Part shown: piece after piece, positions 25,490-35,524 of the stretch
How positions within the stretch are numbered: position 1 is the stretch's first letter
Layout: each line of letters starts with the position of its first letter
Source: Flavihumibacter fluvii
GTDB taxonomy: Bacteria; Bacteroidota; Bacteroidia; Chitinophagales; Chitinophagaceae
Direction: 5' to 3'
Assembly (NCBI RefSeq): GCF_018595675.2
Contig: NZ_CP092333.1
Span: 2,752,001-2,816,000, forward strand
Length of the DNA stretch: 64,000 nt
Notes under the pieces: generated by a model
The model's database searches: none
Seen by the model: the letters and a program-made list of their open reading frames with translations, nothing else
What the model was told of the DNA's origin: nothing
Position numbers and translations under genes: made by a program

Positions 25490-26800
25490 ATGAAAACTTT
25501 GTACCCAGGTTTGTATCGCCAATTTTTGGCCAACGCCTTCAACACCATCCTCCTGGTAGCCTTCCTGCTGTCGTTCACAGCAGCTTCAGCACAAAACATC
25601 AGTTTTACCAATTATAAGTTAATCGGTGGCGCCGCTGGCCAAAAAGGAGCTACCTACCGTTTCTCAGCCGTAACGCAAGACCTGTTTGGCAAACCCGCAT
25701 CTGATTGCATCGTTAAAATCGAAAGCATCACTCCAGGTGTAACCTTAAAACAAATCAATCAAAATACTGCCGGAAACATTTCATCCTTTCAGCCGGAAGT
25801 GGAATACCAGGATATCAACGGCCCGTCATGGATCGAATTCAGCTTTACATTTGTTTCGCATAACAATTCACATTACAACAATTATTTCACCCTGCCGGTG
25901 ATGACCACTTCAGTTTCAGGATTAAACAATTACGGAACTGCCCATGAATTTGCAGAATGCAACCTGGGGCAGGACAGTAAAGTAGTATATGATTCAGAAA
26001 TCACTAACCTGATGATTTCAGCAACTGGTAATGGTTACCGCGCCGAAAATAAATGGGGTTCAGAGAACGCTTCGAAATCCCAGATTAAAAACACTGAAAA
26101 GCTGAGCATTGTAAATAAAAACATCTCTGTTATAAAGATCAAAATTGGTATCAACCGCAACAACAATAACTGGAGTGGTACCAGCAAATACACAATTGAA
26201 CTCAGGGATGCAGGTCCGGATATGGCAAAAGCATATATGCCGGATATCGTTGGATTCCAGGCAAGGATGCAGCAGGATCAGGTTGAACTGGCCTGGTCAA
26301 GCCCAAACCAGGATAACCTGCAGGATATTTCCATTGAGAAAAGTTTAGATGGCGAAATTTTCAGGGAAGTAGGCCGGTTCAGGAAAACAGATATGGAAAA
26401 AGATGGCCTGTACCTGTTCACAGATGAAGCCAAGACTTCTACAACTATGGGTGCAGCATTCTACCGTTTGCGTACCCGCGACATGGAAGGAAATTTCCAG
26501 TATTCTTCTGTTAAAATGGTTGCCCTTAAAAAGAAAGACAATTTTATCAAAACAGATATAAGCATTAATCCGGAAACAGGCACGCCGGTTCTTTTAACAC
26601 CACTTGGCTGGCAGCAAAAAGAGATCTTTGTTGAAATCTTTAATGCAGATGGTGATCTTGTAAAGAAAATTTCTGAGAAAAAAGCCGGCGCACAAATGAA
26701 CCTGCCGATGAAAGATCTTGCCGCGGGAGCTTATGTAGTGCGCTTTACCTGTGGTAACCAATACTCGACACAATACATTATTCATTCTGAAAGTCTGTAA
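25490..26800 (+). CDS. secreted protein with C-terminal sorting-like domain, 436 aa
   Basis: I do not recognise the N-terminal part. A signal peptide is clear (hydrophobic stretch ending in AASAQ, residues about 20-35). Residues 35-240 are Ser, Thr and Asn rich beta-type sequence; residues about 255-350 resemble a fibronectin-III-like domain (VELAWSSPNQDNLQDISIEKSLDGEIFREVGRF); the C-terminus (ADGDLVKKISEKKAGAQMNLPMKDLAAGAYVVRF) resembles the type A sorting domain of type IX secretion. The protein is therefore probably secreted through T9SS or held at the cell surface. It has its own promoter, a structured leader and a terminator. Confidence 0.78.
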   Translation: MKTLYPGLYRQFLANAFNTILLVAFLLSFTAASAQNISFTNYKLIGGAAGQKGATYRFSAVTQDLFGKPASDCIVKIESITPGVTLKQINQNTAGNISSFQPEVEYQDINGPSWIEFSFTFVSHNNSHYNNYFTLPVMTTSVSGLNNYGTAHEFAECNLGQDSKVVYDSEITNLMISATGNGYRAENKWGSENASKSQIKNTEKLSIVNKNISVIKIKIGINRNNNNWSGTSKYTIELRDAGPDMAKAYMPDIVGFQARMQQDQVELAWSSPNQDNLQDISIEKSLDGEIFREVGRFRKTDMEKDGLYLFTDEAKTSTTMGAAFYRLRTRDMEGNFQYSSVKMVALKKKDNFIKTDISINPETGTPVLLTPLGWQQKEIFVEIFNADGDLVKKISEKKAGAQMNLPMKDLAAGAYVVRFTCGNQYSTQYIIHSESL

Positions 26801-26874
26801 TCAGGCTCAATTCAACAATTAAGCAGTTTATAAAAATATTCCCCCAGCCATTTAAAGCGTAATAAATGGAAGCG

Positions 26875-26904
26875 ACCAGTACCTTAAAGGGTACTGGTTT
26901 TTTT
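26875..26904 (+). terminator. intrinsic terminator after the secreted protein gene
   Basis: Perfect 9-bp stem ACCAGTACC / GGTACTGGT (26875-26883 with 26890-26898), 6-base loop, followed by a T run to 26904. It lies 75 bases past the stop at 26800. Confidence 0.85.
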
Positions 26905-26934
26905 AGGCTGCCAGTCTAATGGCCGGCAGCGGTA

Positions 26935-27732
26935 TCAACGGTAATAACCCCAGTTGCAGCTCGCCCAATAACTTTGCCATTGGGCTGAACTGTCTTCTAT
27001 CCTGATCATGTTCACTGTACTAATCATCCATTTACCAGATTTTTCCAACGGAATACTGATTATCCCCTTATCAGATGTCCTGATCTCAAATTTCCTGGTT
27101 TGGTTACCAACCCGGTGCCAGACTTTCATAAGTTGCCCTTTTATAGCTTCACGCTTAAATTTAACCAGCAACTTCAGGCTGTCCCTTAATGCGGGGTCAT
27201 ATGGATTTTTCAAAGGGATGATATCCAGGGGTAGTCCTGTTTCTTTCAAACAGCACGAACTCAATTCGTCGCCAACCTGAATGATGGTTTTTACGGACCG
27301 CTGATATAATTCATGTCCGCTTGAGTCATTTTCATGATTGTTTTCCCGGTATTCAATTGCGTTTTGCAATCCTTCCTCTACAAGGTATTCCCGGAACTTG
27401 AAGGCATCCAGGCTGATCAATTTATTGTTAGTTTGCATAGTGATCATAGCCGTTCCTTCATCATGCAGGGAAAGCTCCAATGAATCTCCAGGCAATTCAC
27501 CTATATTACCGGTCAGATCATCCGATAATTTATTCTGGCGGATCTGGATCCTTGCTACGCTAAGGCCATTACCAGACCAATTTTTGCCTTCAAAATTTTC
27601 CCCCACCCAAAATCGCAGGTAAATGGTTTGCCCTGCTTCATATAAATAGCGATCTGGCTGTATCCAGAATTCGTGTGCTGCCATTACAAGTGATAGTAAA
27701 AGGGTAGCAAATACCATTACAAACTTTCTCAT
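26935..27732 (-). CDS. DUF4198-family exported protein
   Basis: A 265-aa periplasmic protein with a signal peptide ending in MAA, after which the mature chain would begin HEFWIQPDRYLYEAGQTI. This His-Glu-Phe-Trp opening is the hallmark of DUF4198, whose members are linked to nickel or other metal uptake and often lie beside metal transporters. No transporter is next to it here; the neighbour on the same strand is a glutaminase-family gene. Two adjacent Cys residues (ELSSCCLKE) and a late Cys near the C-terminus are notable. Confidence 0.75.
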   Translation of the reverse strand: MRKFVMVFATLLLSLVMAAHEFWIQPDRYLYEAGQTIYLRFWVGENFEGKNWSGNGLSVARIQIRQNKLSDDLTGNIGELPGDSLELSLHDEGTAMITMQTNNKLISLDAFKFREYLVEEGLQNAIEYRENNHENDSSGHELYQRSVKTIIQVGDELSSCCLKETGLPLDIIPLKNPYDPALRDSLKLLVKFKREAIKGQLMKVWHRVGNQTRKFEIRTSDKGIISIPLEKSGKWMISTVNMIRIEDSSAQWQSYWASCNWGYYR

Positions 27733-27753
27733 ACACGAAAAGCAATATGGTGA

Positions 27754-30213
27754 TTAATGGGAGGATAACATTGCTGCTTCCAGCATTTTAATGAAATAAC
27801 CACCCACTACACTGCGTGCCTGAAAACCGACCATTTTACCATCTGTGGTTTCATGCCAGTCGCTTAACGGAACCCTTGTTGGCGTTTCATTGGCATATTT
27901 GTAGACCGGACCAATTATCGCATCAAATTTCTTACGGTCGCTGGTGAGTGTTGCGGTCCAGAGTATCCAATCAGATTTTGTATACGTTTTACGGCTATCT
28001 AACGGTAACCCATATTCTCCTTGCCTGGTTAAGTAATAATTGATTTCCTTTTCATAGACTGACGCAGGAAATAAAGACAATCCCAATAATTTATCCCAAA
28101 CAAGGTTATATTTCTGGCTCCAGGTCCCTTTGCTATCGAAAGTTAAGGCATAGTGGTCGCCGTCATCGGCCATTTCCATCCATTTTTTTGCCATTGCGCT
28201 GGCTAATGAACTATATTTTTTTGATACATCCGGTTTGCCCAGGCGTTGTGCCATTTGCGCATACCCACCCAGGGCAACAATAGCTTTAACAGAAAGATTG
28301 GCATTCCTGGCAAGGTGCCCGGCAAAGTCATCAGTACACAACTGGTTAGCCGGATCAAATCCCTCTTTCGCCAGGTATTCTGCCCATGTTGTCATTGTTT
28401 TCCAGTGTTTTTGCGCAAATGCCCCATCTTTTTCAACTTTTACGATGGCGGCAGATAAAATGAGCATATTACCGCATTCTTCCACAGGCATATCTTCCCC
28501 GTAAGTTTGTCCATTCGCTAATGGGTAAGTCCCCAGGTCATGGGCTGCAAAAGGTTTGGCCCACCTGCCACTTTCACTGTAATAGAATATACCATTGAGC
28601 ATACCTTTCAGCAAATCGGGGTTATACAATAAGAATAAAGGCGCAGACGGATATGTAACATCTACAGTATTAATGGAACCATTACTGTAATTCTCCTTGG
28701 ATAAAAAGAGTATTTCACCAGCAGGACTCTTCACCAGTTTATGAGCGGCTATACTTTGCCGATAGGCCATAGTTACCAGCGCAGCATAATTCGCACCACC
28801 AGCTTTCTGTGCATCTGCCGTCATCTGCTGATTGAATGACTGGCATTTCCTGGTAACTTCCGGATAAGTATTCAATGCAATGGCAAGTTGTTCTTCCATG
28901 GTGTGCTTACCATTGCTATTCCACCAGGGCCTTAGATTAGTGCCAAAATACTGCACTGAAAAAAGATCATCATACCCCAGCAGGAACAACTGGCGCATTG
29001 GTGATATACCCACCTTTCCCATATGGACCACAGTATTTAGAATAAGCTGCTTACCTTCTGCCTTCCTGCTTTTGGCAGCTCCAAGTAATTGGGGGTGCTG
29101 AATACCGGAAGAAATATATTGCTCTACACCGGCAGCTGACGGAACCGCAACATAAAAATATCCCCAATCGATCCGAAGGTCATCCCCCTTTTTCTGTAAA
29201 ACAGGCTGGGCTGCAGTACCTGTTTTTAATACCTGCAATTTTCCTGACAAGTACTGTTCGGCGACCATTGGCTGTGAAGTATTATTCGAAGCAATATTTG
29301 AAGAAGCATCCAGGTAAAGGTCAACTGTATGGGATTGACCATCTTTAGAGGACATTTCTGCCTGGATATAGGAAACAGGCCGTGAAACCAGATTAAGGTC
29401 ATTAAGCAACAATGGCGAGGTAAATGTGAGTGCCAGGTTAACCGGGCCACAGGTAAACGTATATATTGTCTGGGTGGCGGTCATTTTTACGGTTTGCTGT
29501 TCAGCAAGTAATTCCGTTGAATTTTTGTCTGGCTGATCCTCAACCTGCAGTCCGGCATCGAGCCATGCGGCTCCACCGGTATTCAATACATGTATTGCCA
29601 GGAGGTTTTCCCCGGTTTTGATTTTTTTTGCAATAGCATCGGCTATGGGCAGGTGATTGAATTTTGCAGCACAGCAACCATGTTGGTAGATCAATTCACC
29701 GTTAAGGTAAACATCCACATCATCATCATGCATAATCTTGAGCAATAGTGGTTCTGTGACCTGGTCCTTCACCACAAACTTCCTGCGAACCCAGATATTA
29801 GGCGTTACCCAATTTGTTTTTGCCTGGGTGGCATCGCTACCGAAAGGTGCAGCGCCTTTTTTCCAACTGGCATCATCAAACGTAGCAGTCATCCAATCCT
29901 TACCAGGGTCAGATTCTGTATAACTGGCCACATAATTCTGTTCATCGCCGGCAGGAAGAATAGTGGTATATTTTTTTCCTGTTGCACCCATGAATCTATA
30001 GAGCTTACCATCAACAGCGATCTTTCCAACAAGTGATTGATCGTTACCAGTCCAGTGTTTGGTAGGTGAAGCATTTAACTTGTCGGTAGTTGACCAGATA
30101 CTGAAATAGGGATCATGCGTAATCAGCGGATAAGCTGGTGGGCGGAATTCCTGGCCATTTGATAAGAGCGTAAAGAATAAACAACAAATGCACAAAGAAT
30201 AATTTTTCATCAC
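27754..30213 (-). CDS. secreted glutaminase-A-like protein (DUF4964/DUF5127/DUF4965/DUF1793)
   Basis: An 819-aa exported protein. The signal peptide (SLCICCLFFTLLSNGQ) precedes the family-typical opening RPPAYPLITHDPYFSIWSTTDKLN. Residues about 95-225 form a beta-sandwich resembling the carbohydrate-binding-like N-domain of GH2 enzymes (DASWKKGAAPFG, VYLNGELIYQH). The C-terminal half (AALVTMAYRQSIAAHKLV, MPVEECGNMLILSAA, DDGDHYALTFDSKGTWSQKYN) is an all-alpha toroid like that of GH clan enzymes. Fungal relatives are called glutaminase A, but the toroid suggests bacterial members may act on glycans. It lies 21 bases from the DUF4198 gene and 7 from the GH5-like gene. Confidence 0.85.
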   Translation of the reverse strand: MMKNYSLCICCLFFTLLSNGQEFRPPAYPLITHDPYFSIWSTTDKLNASPTKHWTGNDQSLVGKIAVDGKLYRFMGATGKKYTTILPAGDEQNYVASYTESDPGKDWMTATFDDASWKKGAAPFGSDATQAKTNWVTPNIWVRRKFVVKDQVTEPLLLKIMHDDDVDVYLNGELIYQHGCCAAKFNHLPIADAIAKKIKTGENLLAIHVLNTGGAAWLDAGLQVEDQPDKNSTELLAEQQTVKMTATQTIYTFTCGPVNLALTFTSPLLLNDLNLVSRPVSYIQAEMSSKDGQSHTVDLYLDASSNIASNNTSQPMVAEQYLSGKLQVLKTGTAAQPVLQKKGDDLRIDWGYFYVAVPSAAGVEQYISSGIQHPQLLGAAKSRKAEGKQLILNTVVHMGKVGISPMRQLFLLGYDDLFSVQYFGTNLRPWWNSNGKHTMEEQLAIALNTYPEVTRKCQSFNQQMTADAQKAGGANYAALVTMAYRQSIAAHKLVKSPAGEILFLSKENYSNGSINTVDVTYPSAPLFLLYNPDLLKGMLNGIFYYSESGRWAKPFAAHDLGTYPLANGQTYGEDMPVEECGNMLILSAAIVKVEKDGAFAQKHWKTMTTWAEYLAKEGFDPANQLCTDDFAGHLARNANLSVKAIVALGGYAQMAQRLGKPDVSKKYSSLASAMAKKWMEMADDGDHYALTFDSKGTWSQKYNLVWDKLLGLSLFPASVYEKEINYYLTRQGEYGLPLDSRKTYTKSDWILWTATLTSDRKKFDAIIGPVYKYANETPTRVPLSDWHETTDGKMVGFQARSVVGGYFIKMLEAAMLSSH

Positions 30214-30220
30214 AGTTATT

Positions 30221-31312
30221 TTAAGGATTCTTACCAGTTAAAGATTTAATCAATGTGGTTTCCCTGGGATCAAAAACGCTACCATCTTTGCGGAAGATAT
30301 CGTGAAACCAGACCTGTGGCTCTTTGCCATCAGGCATCGGGGCATCCCAGGCATAGATCGTATTTGTTTTTCCAGCCACCAACCCCCAGTTAATAGCGCC
30401 TACCTTTTTTTCCTTCAGGAGAGGAAGTATGTTTTCAAATTTACTACCCCGGGTCCTGGCCATGTATTCCGTGCAGATCATGGGCTTGCCATGTGTCTTC
30501 AAAACTTCAATTACGCGCCGGTGCCAGGCTTCATCGTCATAATCATGGTAGGTAATAACGTCTGAATGTTCGATCATGAACCGATTCATTTTTTCCTGGT
30601 TCCAGTCATATAATCCTGCTGAAACCGGTTGTGAAGGATTCACTTCCCTGGCCCAGGTGAATGCTTTGGTAAGTAAGGGTAAAGAGCTTTCGCCTTTCCC
30701 GGAATTACCCGGTTCGTTATACAGGTCCCAAAGCAGTATACGCTGGTCATCCTTAAAATGACCGATCACCGCCTTTACATATAGTTCCAGTTGCGGGAAA
30801 TTGGCAGAATCTTTCGAGTAAGGATCACCGGGGTCCTGCAGCCATCCTGAATTGTGTACACCAGGTTTAGGAGCAGGCTGTGGTCCTGTTTTGCCATCTT
30901 TATTCCAGCAGTCATCAAAAATCACAAAAATCGTTTTTATGCCATTAGCATCCGCTATAGACAGGTATTGGTCTATCCGGTTGATAAAACCAGATTTGTC
31001 GGCTTCCCAGGCTTTATGGTGCAGGTAAACCCGAATGGTATTGAAGCCAATATCACGAGCCCATCCCAATTCCTTTGAAATAGTAGTGGTATCAAAGCTG
31101 TCAGCCTGCCACATTTCCAGTTGATTGATCGCGGAGCTCGGTATAAAGTTGGCACCTACGATCCACTTTTGCCGGTCATACCAGGATTGTGCTTTCTCAG
31201 CAGCCCAAACCTGGGCCATTGTTGTTTTGGCACTAACTGCGGTAGTTGTTTCCACTTTCTGCTGGCAGGATCCAAGCAGAAAAAGACCAAAAATAAAAAC
31301 CATCCTCATCAT
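30221..31312 (-). CDS. GH5-like (cellulase-fold) glycoside hydrolase lipoprotein
   Basis: A 363-aa TIM-barrel enzyme. The N-terminus is a lipoprotein signal (IFGLFLLGSC). The barrel shows GFNTIRVYLHHKAWEAD, the acid/base Glu in LLWDLYNEPGNSG and the nucleophile Glu in PMICTEYMARTRGS, as expected for clan GH-A. Substrate is unknown; related Bacteroidota proteins are labelled 1,4-beta-xylanase. It precedes the glutaminase-like gene by 7 bases in the same transcript and is divergent from an ABC export operon. Confidence 0.83.
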   Translation of the reverse strand: MMRMVFIFGLFLLGSCQQKVETTTAVSAKTTMAQVWAAEKAQSWYDRQKWIVGANFIPSSAINQLEMWQADSFDTTTISKELGWARDIGFNTIRVYLHHKAWEADKSGFINRIDQYLSIADANGIKTIFVIFDDCWNKDGKTGPQPAPKPGVHNSGWLQDPGDPYSKDSANFPQLELYVKAVIGHFKDDQRILLWDLYNEPGNSGKGESSLPLLTKAFTWAREVNPSQPVSAGLYDWNQEKMNRFMIEHSDVITYHDYDDEAWHRRVIEVLKTHGKPMICTEYMARTRGSKFENILPLLKEKKVGAINWGLVAGKTNTIYAWDAPMPDGKEPQVWFHDIFRKDGSVFDPRETTLIKSLTGKNP

Positions 31313-31410
31313 AAAATTAGTTGAATGTTTGTACAGGACATGTAGCAGACTCTAAAGTTAACCGTTAATAGATTAAATTTAGGGCATAACAAATGTAACC
31401 AGCCAGCTTT

Positions 31411-32502
31411 ATGCGCTTTCATTTTATTTTCGGGTGTATATTGTTGATTTCCTCCTCCATTTCTTCCTGCAGGCAAAAGACAGAGCAGACAACTGTCACC
31501 GAAGAGAAAATTATTGAATCTGCCTATGCATCAGGTACTGTAAAAAGCCGAAACCAATACCAATTATATGCTACGGTAAACGGTATTATCAAAGAAATTT
31601 TCGTGAGCGAAGGCGATACAGTGAAAAAGGGCTCACCAATTATGAAAATACAAAATGAAACTGCCCGGCTAACGGCTGAAAATGCCAGGATCGCAGCGGA
31701 TTATGCCAATGTTTCAAATAATGCGGATAGATTACTTGAGTTACAGGCAAATATTGATTTTACACGGACCAAACTCAAAAATGATTCTTCATTATATATC
31801 CGGCAGAAGAATCTCTGGGAAGGGGGCATCGGCACAAGGAATGACCTGGAAACACGTGAACTGGCCATGGTCAATTCACGAACAAATTATGAATCCGCAA
31901 TATTGCGCTACAATGAATTGAAACGACAACTTGAATTTTCAGCTAAACAATCCAGCAATAACCTACAGATATCTGCCGCACAACAAAGTGATTTTACGAT
32001 TAAAAGTGAAACAAACGGAAAGGTCTATACGATCCTGAAAGAGAAAGGTGAGACAGTCAACCTGCAAAGCCCGGTCGCAATTATCGGTGATGCCAGAAAT
32101 TTCTATCTTGAATTACAGGTTGATGAATACGATATATCTAAAATACAGTTAGGACAATTGGTCTTACTAAACCTGGACAGTTATAAAGGCCAGGTCTATG
32201 AAGCCGTGATCGATAAAATCAATCCTATTATGGATGAAAGATCCAGGGCTTTTACCATAGAGGCAAGTTTCACCAAACAGCCACCCGTTTTATACCCTAA
32301 CCTTTCGGCTGAAGCAAATATTATAATAAGGACGAAAGAGAAAGCTCTTACCATTCCAAGGAATTACCTGGTAAGTGACAGTTTTGTACTAACAGGGAAA
32401 AAAGAAAAGAAACCAGTGGTAACCGGCATTAAGGATTACCAGAAAGTTGAGATTGTCAGCGGATTATCTGCTGGTGAAACCATTCTGAAACCAGTGCAAT
32501 GA
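31411..32502 (+). CDS. periplasmic adaptor (HlyD/MacA-type) lipoprotein
   Basis: A 363-aa membrane-fusion protein of tripartite exporters. The signal ends in SSISSC, a lipobox. The biotinyl-lipoyl halves are YATVNGIIKEIFVSEGDTVKKGSPI (residues about 50-75) and FTIKSETNGKVYTILKEKGETV (about 195-215), flanking an alpha-hairpin; a beta-barrel follows. Its stop overlaps the permease start by 4 bases, and the ATPase gene follows, so the set is MacAB-like. No TolC-type partner is in the window. Confidence 0.9.
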   Translation: MRFHFIFGCILLISSSISSCRQKTEQTTVTEEKIIESAYASGTVKSRNQYQLYATVNGIIKEIFVSEGDTVKKGSPIMKIQNETARLTAENARIAADYANVSNNADRLLELQANIDFTRTKLKNDSSLYIRQKNLWEGGIGTRNDLETRELAMVNSRTNYESAILRYNELKRQLEFSAKQSSNNLQISAAQQSDFTIKSETNGKVYTILKEKGETVNLQSPVAIIGDARNFYLELQVDEYDISKIQLGQLVLLNLDSYKGQVYEAVIDKINPIMDERSRAFTIEASFTKQPPVLYPNLSAEANIIIRTKEKALTIPRNYLVSDSFVLTGKKEKKPVVTGIKDYQKVEIVSGLSAGETILKPVQ

Positions 32503-33758
32503 GTCTAAAACTGATCATAGAGATTTCTGTTTCCATGCTGATTGCCCGCTGGAGGCAAACCCTGGTGGCGGCTATTGGCGTTACATTCAGTATCACCATG
32601 TTCATTACCCTGCTAAGCTTTATGACCGGCCTCAATAAATTACTGGATGGACTGATTTTGAACAGGACTGCGCATGTTCGGATATACAATGACGTTAAAC
32701 CAAATGCAAGCCAGCCCCTGAACAATGCCCCCGAATACAGCGACAGTTACCATTTCATACAGCACGTAAAATCAGGTAACAGCCGGCTATCCATCTATAA
32801 CAGTGAGGCCATCATGCGGCAGGTAAATCGTGATGAACGGGTATTGGGATATTCACCCAAAATTGTGGCACAGGTCTTCTTCAATGAAGGCAGTATAGAT
32901 ATTACCGGAGTTGTTTATGGTATCGATATCGAGGCAGAAAGCCGGCTTTTCTTCTTTAATGATTATATAGTGAAAGGAAATGCAATGGATATTAAAAATC
33001 TGACCAATACCATCATATTGGGCAAGGGACTTGCTGAAAAATTACTGGCAGATGTAGGTGATGTAGTGCAGGTTACGACTTCAAAAGGGGAAATATTCCG
33101 GTTGAAAGTGGTCGGGTATTTCCAATCGGGCATCCAGGAATTGGACAAGACCCAAAGTTTTGCCTCTATTGCCACAACACAAAAAATACTGGGTAAACCC
33201 AAAAGCTACATTACAGACATCCAGGTTAAGTTAAAAGACATCAACCAGGCGCCACCTATGGCCAAAGAGTATGCCGTAACATTCCAGGCAGATGCTGAAG
33301 ATATCCAAACCGCCAATTCGCAATTTGAAACAGGCACCTTTATACGGACCTTGATTTCATATACTGTTGGAATCACGTTGCTGATAGTGGCCGGATTTGG
33401 CATCTATAATATCCTGAACATGATGATCTATGAAAAAATGGACTCGATAGCAATACTAAAGGCAACCGGATTTTCGGGCCGGGATGTGAACCTGATCTTC
33501 ATGGTGATAGCTTTGAGCATTGGTTTTTTTGGCGGTTTAACCGGACTATTTTTTGGATTTATATTATCGAATATCATTGATAATATTCCTTTCAATACAT
33601 CTGCATTGCCAACAATTAAAACCTATCCCATCAATTATAACCCGGTATATTATTTTATTGGCTTTGCATTCTCCCTGATTACCACTTATTTCGCCGGGTA
33701 TTTCCCGGCACGTAAAGCGAGCAAAGTTGATCCTGTAGTCATAATAAGAGGAAAATAA
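32499..33758 (+). CDS. ABC transporter permease, FtsX/MacB type
   Basis: Inner-membrane permease of 419 aa. One N-terminal helix (residues 20-45), a large periplasmic MacB-PCD-like domain (about 50-265), and three C-terminal helices with the FtsX core (YNILNMMIYEKMDSIAILKATGFSGRDV, ending ARKASKVDPVVIIRG). This topology fits mechanotransmission exporters of lipoproteins, toxins or small molecules. It overlaps the adaptor gene by 4 bases and is separated from the ATPase gene by one base. Confidence 0.92.
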   Translation: MSLKLIIEISVSMLIARWRQTLVAAIGVTFSITMFITLLSFMTGLNKLLDGLILNRTAHVRIYNDVKPNASQPLNNAPEYSDSYHFIQHVKSGNSRLSIYNSEAIMRQVNRDERVLGYSPKIVAQVFFNEGSIDITGVVYGIDIEAESRLFFFNDYIVKGNAMDIKNLTNTIILGKGLAEKLLADVGDVVQVTTSKGEIFRLKVVGYFQSGIQELDKTQSFASIATTQKILGKPKSYITDIQVKLKDINQAPPMAKEYAVTFQADAEDIQTANSQFETGTFIRTLISYTVGITLLIVAGFGIYNILNMMIYEKMDSIAILKATGFSGRDVNLIFMVIALSIGFFGGLTGLFFGFILSNIIDNIPFNTSALPTIKTYPINYNPVYYFIGFAFSLITTYFAGYFPARKASKVDPVVIIRGK

Positions 33759-33759
33759 T

Positions 33760-34440
33760 ATGAGTGAGATCATCCTTGAATCAAGGCATATTTTCAAACA
33801 GTTCTATGATCCGGTACGGATCGATGTGCTGAAGGATATTACCTTTTCCATGAATAAAGGCGAATTTGTTTCAGTGATTGGAAAATCAGGTTGTGGAAAA
33901 TCAACCCTGCTGTATATTTTATCAACCATGGATACCGATTACCAGGGGGAATTGCTGATCGACAATGAACAGATGAAGGGATTAAAAGAAAAGGAGCTGG
34001 CCAGGATCCGTAATGAAAAAATCGGATTTGTATTCCAGTTTCATTACCTGCTGAATGAATTCAATGTACTGGAAAATATTATGCTGCCAGGAAAGAAACT
34101 GGGCAAAAAGACATTGGGCGAAGTGGAACAGCGTGCAATGGACCTGATGAAATTACTGGGTATCGATCAACTCGCCCTAAAAAAAGCCACGAAACTTTCA
34201 GGCGGCGAAAAACAAAGGGTGGCTATCGCCAGGGCAATGATCAATGATCCCCTTATTATTATGGGCGATGAACCAACGGGCAACCTGGACAAAAAAAACA
34301 GTGAAATTGTATTCGATATTTTCAAAAGACTGGCAGAGGAATTGCAGCAAAGCCTGCTTATCGTAACCCATGATCCTGAATTTGCGGGCAAAACAAAAAG
34401 AATCATCGAAATGGAAGACGGCCGTATCATCCGCCAGTAG
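33760..34440 (+). CDS. ABC transporter ATP-binding protein (LolD/MacB family)
   Basis: A 226-aa ATPase powering the exporter. Walker A is [14 protein letters not shown] (about residues 42-55), the Q-loop lies in [22 protein letters not shown], the signature is [14 protein letters not shown], Walker B is [12 protein letters not shown], and the switch His is in LIVTHDPEF. Third gene of the adaptor-permease-ATPase operon; trmD follows 23 bases later and may be cotranscribed. Confidence 0.94.
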   Translation: MSEIILESRHIFKQFYDPVRIDVLKDITFSMNKGEFVSVIGKSGCGKSTLLYILSTMDTDYQGELLIDNEQMKGLKEKELARIRNEKIGFVFQFHYLLNEFNVLENIMLPGKKLGKKTLGEVEQRAMDLMKLLGIDQLALKKATKLSGGEKQRVAIARAMINDPLIIMGDEPTGNLDKKNSEIVFDIFKRLAEELQQSLLIVTHDPEFAGKTKRIIEMEDGRIIRQ

Positions 34441-34463
34441 CCGATCCTTCCTATCTTTGCCGG

Positions 34464-35141
34464 ATGCGCATAGATATCATTTCCATCATTCCTGAATTAC
34501 TGGAAAGCCCACTTGGACATTCCATCATGAAAAGGGCACAGTCCAAAGGCCTGCTGGAGGTACACGTGCACCAGCTAAGGCAATGGGCTGTGAATGAATA
34601 TGGCCAGGTAGATGATTACCAGTACGGTGGCGGCGCAGGAATGGTCATGATGTGCGAACCTTTAGCAAAGGCAATTGATCAGTTATCAGCTGAGCGGAAA
34701 TATGATGCCATCATTTATATGACACCCGATGGTAACAGATTTGACCAGCGGACTGCAAACAGGTTATCGCTCAATGAAAACCTGCTGATCATTTGCGGGC
34801 ATTATAAAGGCATTGACCAGCGTATCCGCGACCATTATGTTACGATGGAAATATCTATTGGGGATTATGTATTAAGCGGTGGCGAAATTGCAGCAGCAGT
34901 CGTCATAGATGCAATAGGCCGGCTACTGCCCGGTGTATTAAATGATGAAACATCTGCCCTTACGGATTCTTTCCAGGATGATTTACTGGCCCCCCCCGTA
35001 TATACACGTCCAGCAGATTTCAGGGGCTGGCAGGTACCTGAAATATTGTTAAGTGGCGACTTAAAGAAGGTGGAAGAATGGCGCTATGAGCAGGCCCTCC
35101 AACGAACAAAGGATCGGCGGCCGGACCTGATCCAGGATTAA
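34464..35141 (+). CDS. trmD: tRNA (guanine-37-N1)-methyltransferase TrmD
   Basis: SPOUT-family enzyme that methylates G37 of tRNAs using S-adenosylmethionine, preventing +1 frameshifting. The trefoil-knot region is clear: [41 protein letters not shown] and [20 protein letters not shown]; the catalytic Asp segment is [21 protein letters not shown]. Length of 225 aa is normal. In most bacteria trmD follows rimM; here it follows an ABC export operon about 31 kb away. Confidence 0.96.
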   Translation: MRIDIISIIPELLESPLGHSIMKRAQSKGLLEVHVHQLRQWAVNEYGQVDDYQYGGGAGMVMMCEPLAKAIDQLSAERKYDAIIYMTPDGNRFDQRTANRLSLNENLLIICGHYKGIDQRIRDHYVTMEISIGDYVLSGGEIAAAVVIDAIGRLLPGVLNDETSALTDSFQDDLLAPPVYTRPADFRGWQVPEILLSGDLKKVEEWRYEQALQRTKDRRPDLIQD

Positions 35142-35356
35142 TTTTCCAGCTTGAACATTATTGGCCGCGTACGAAATAACCTCAGGAGTTCATTTTCTTC
35201 AATGTCCGGTTTCCAGCTGGGCATATTCTTCAAAATGCCAATATATGTCCCGCCTGAATAATTTTTTTACCAAGAAGAAAGAATATTTTTTCAGGTGAAT
35301 ACTACATTATGCCTATTTACAAAATGTTAATTATCAAGCCTGTACCTCTTAATCTA

Positions 35357-35385
35357 TTGCAGTTCCACAATTTTAGGTATCTTTG
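35357..35385 (+). promoter_or_regulatory. Bacteroidota-type promoter for the MFS gene
   Basis: TTG at 35357-35359, 18 bases, then TATCTTTG at 35378-35385, a perfect TAnnTTTG. Transcription would begin near 35392, leaving a leader of about 155 bases before the ATG at 35547. Confidence 0.6.
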
Positions 35386-35499
35386 CGTCGTTAATACGCT
35401 AAGTATTCAGCACATGCACCAGCGCAATTAAAGAATTCAGTGAAGAAGACACAAAGTGTCGCGCAGCTTGCCCCATTAATTTAAAAGTAAAACATAACG

Positions 35500-35524
35500 A
35501 TTGCCTGCTTTTTAAGCAGGCAAT
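35500..35524 (+). repeat. perfect 11-bp hairpin just upstream of the MFS start
   Basis: ATTGCCTGCTT / AAGCAGGCAAT with a 3-base loop, ending 22 bases before the ATG. No T run follows, so it is not a classic terminator; it could affect ribosome access or mRNA stability. Confidence 0.6.

Noticed and set aside
35138-35224. 28-codon minus-strand frame between trmD and the MFS gene
   Set aside because: Too short, overlaps the trmD stop and has a nearby in-frame stop upstream; at best a remnant.
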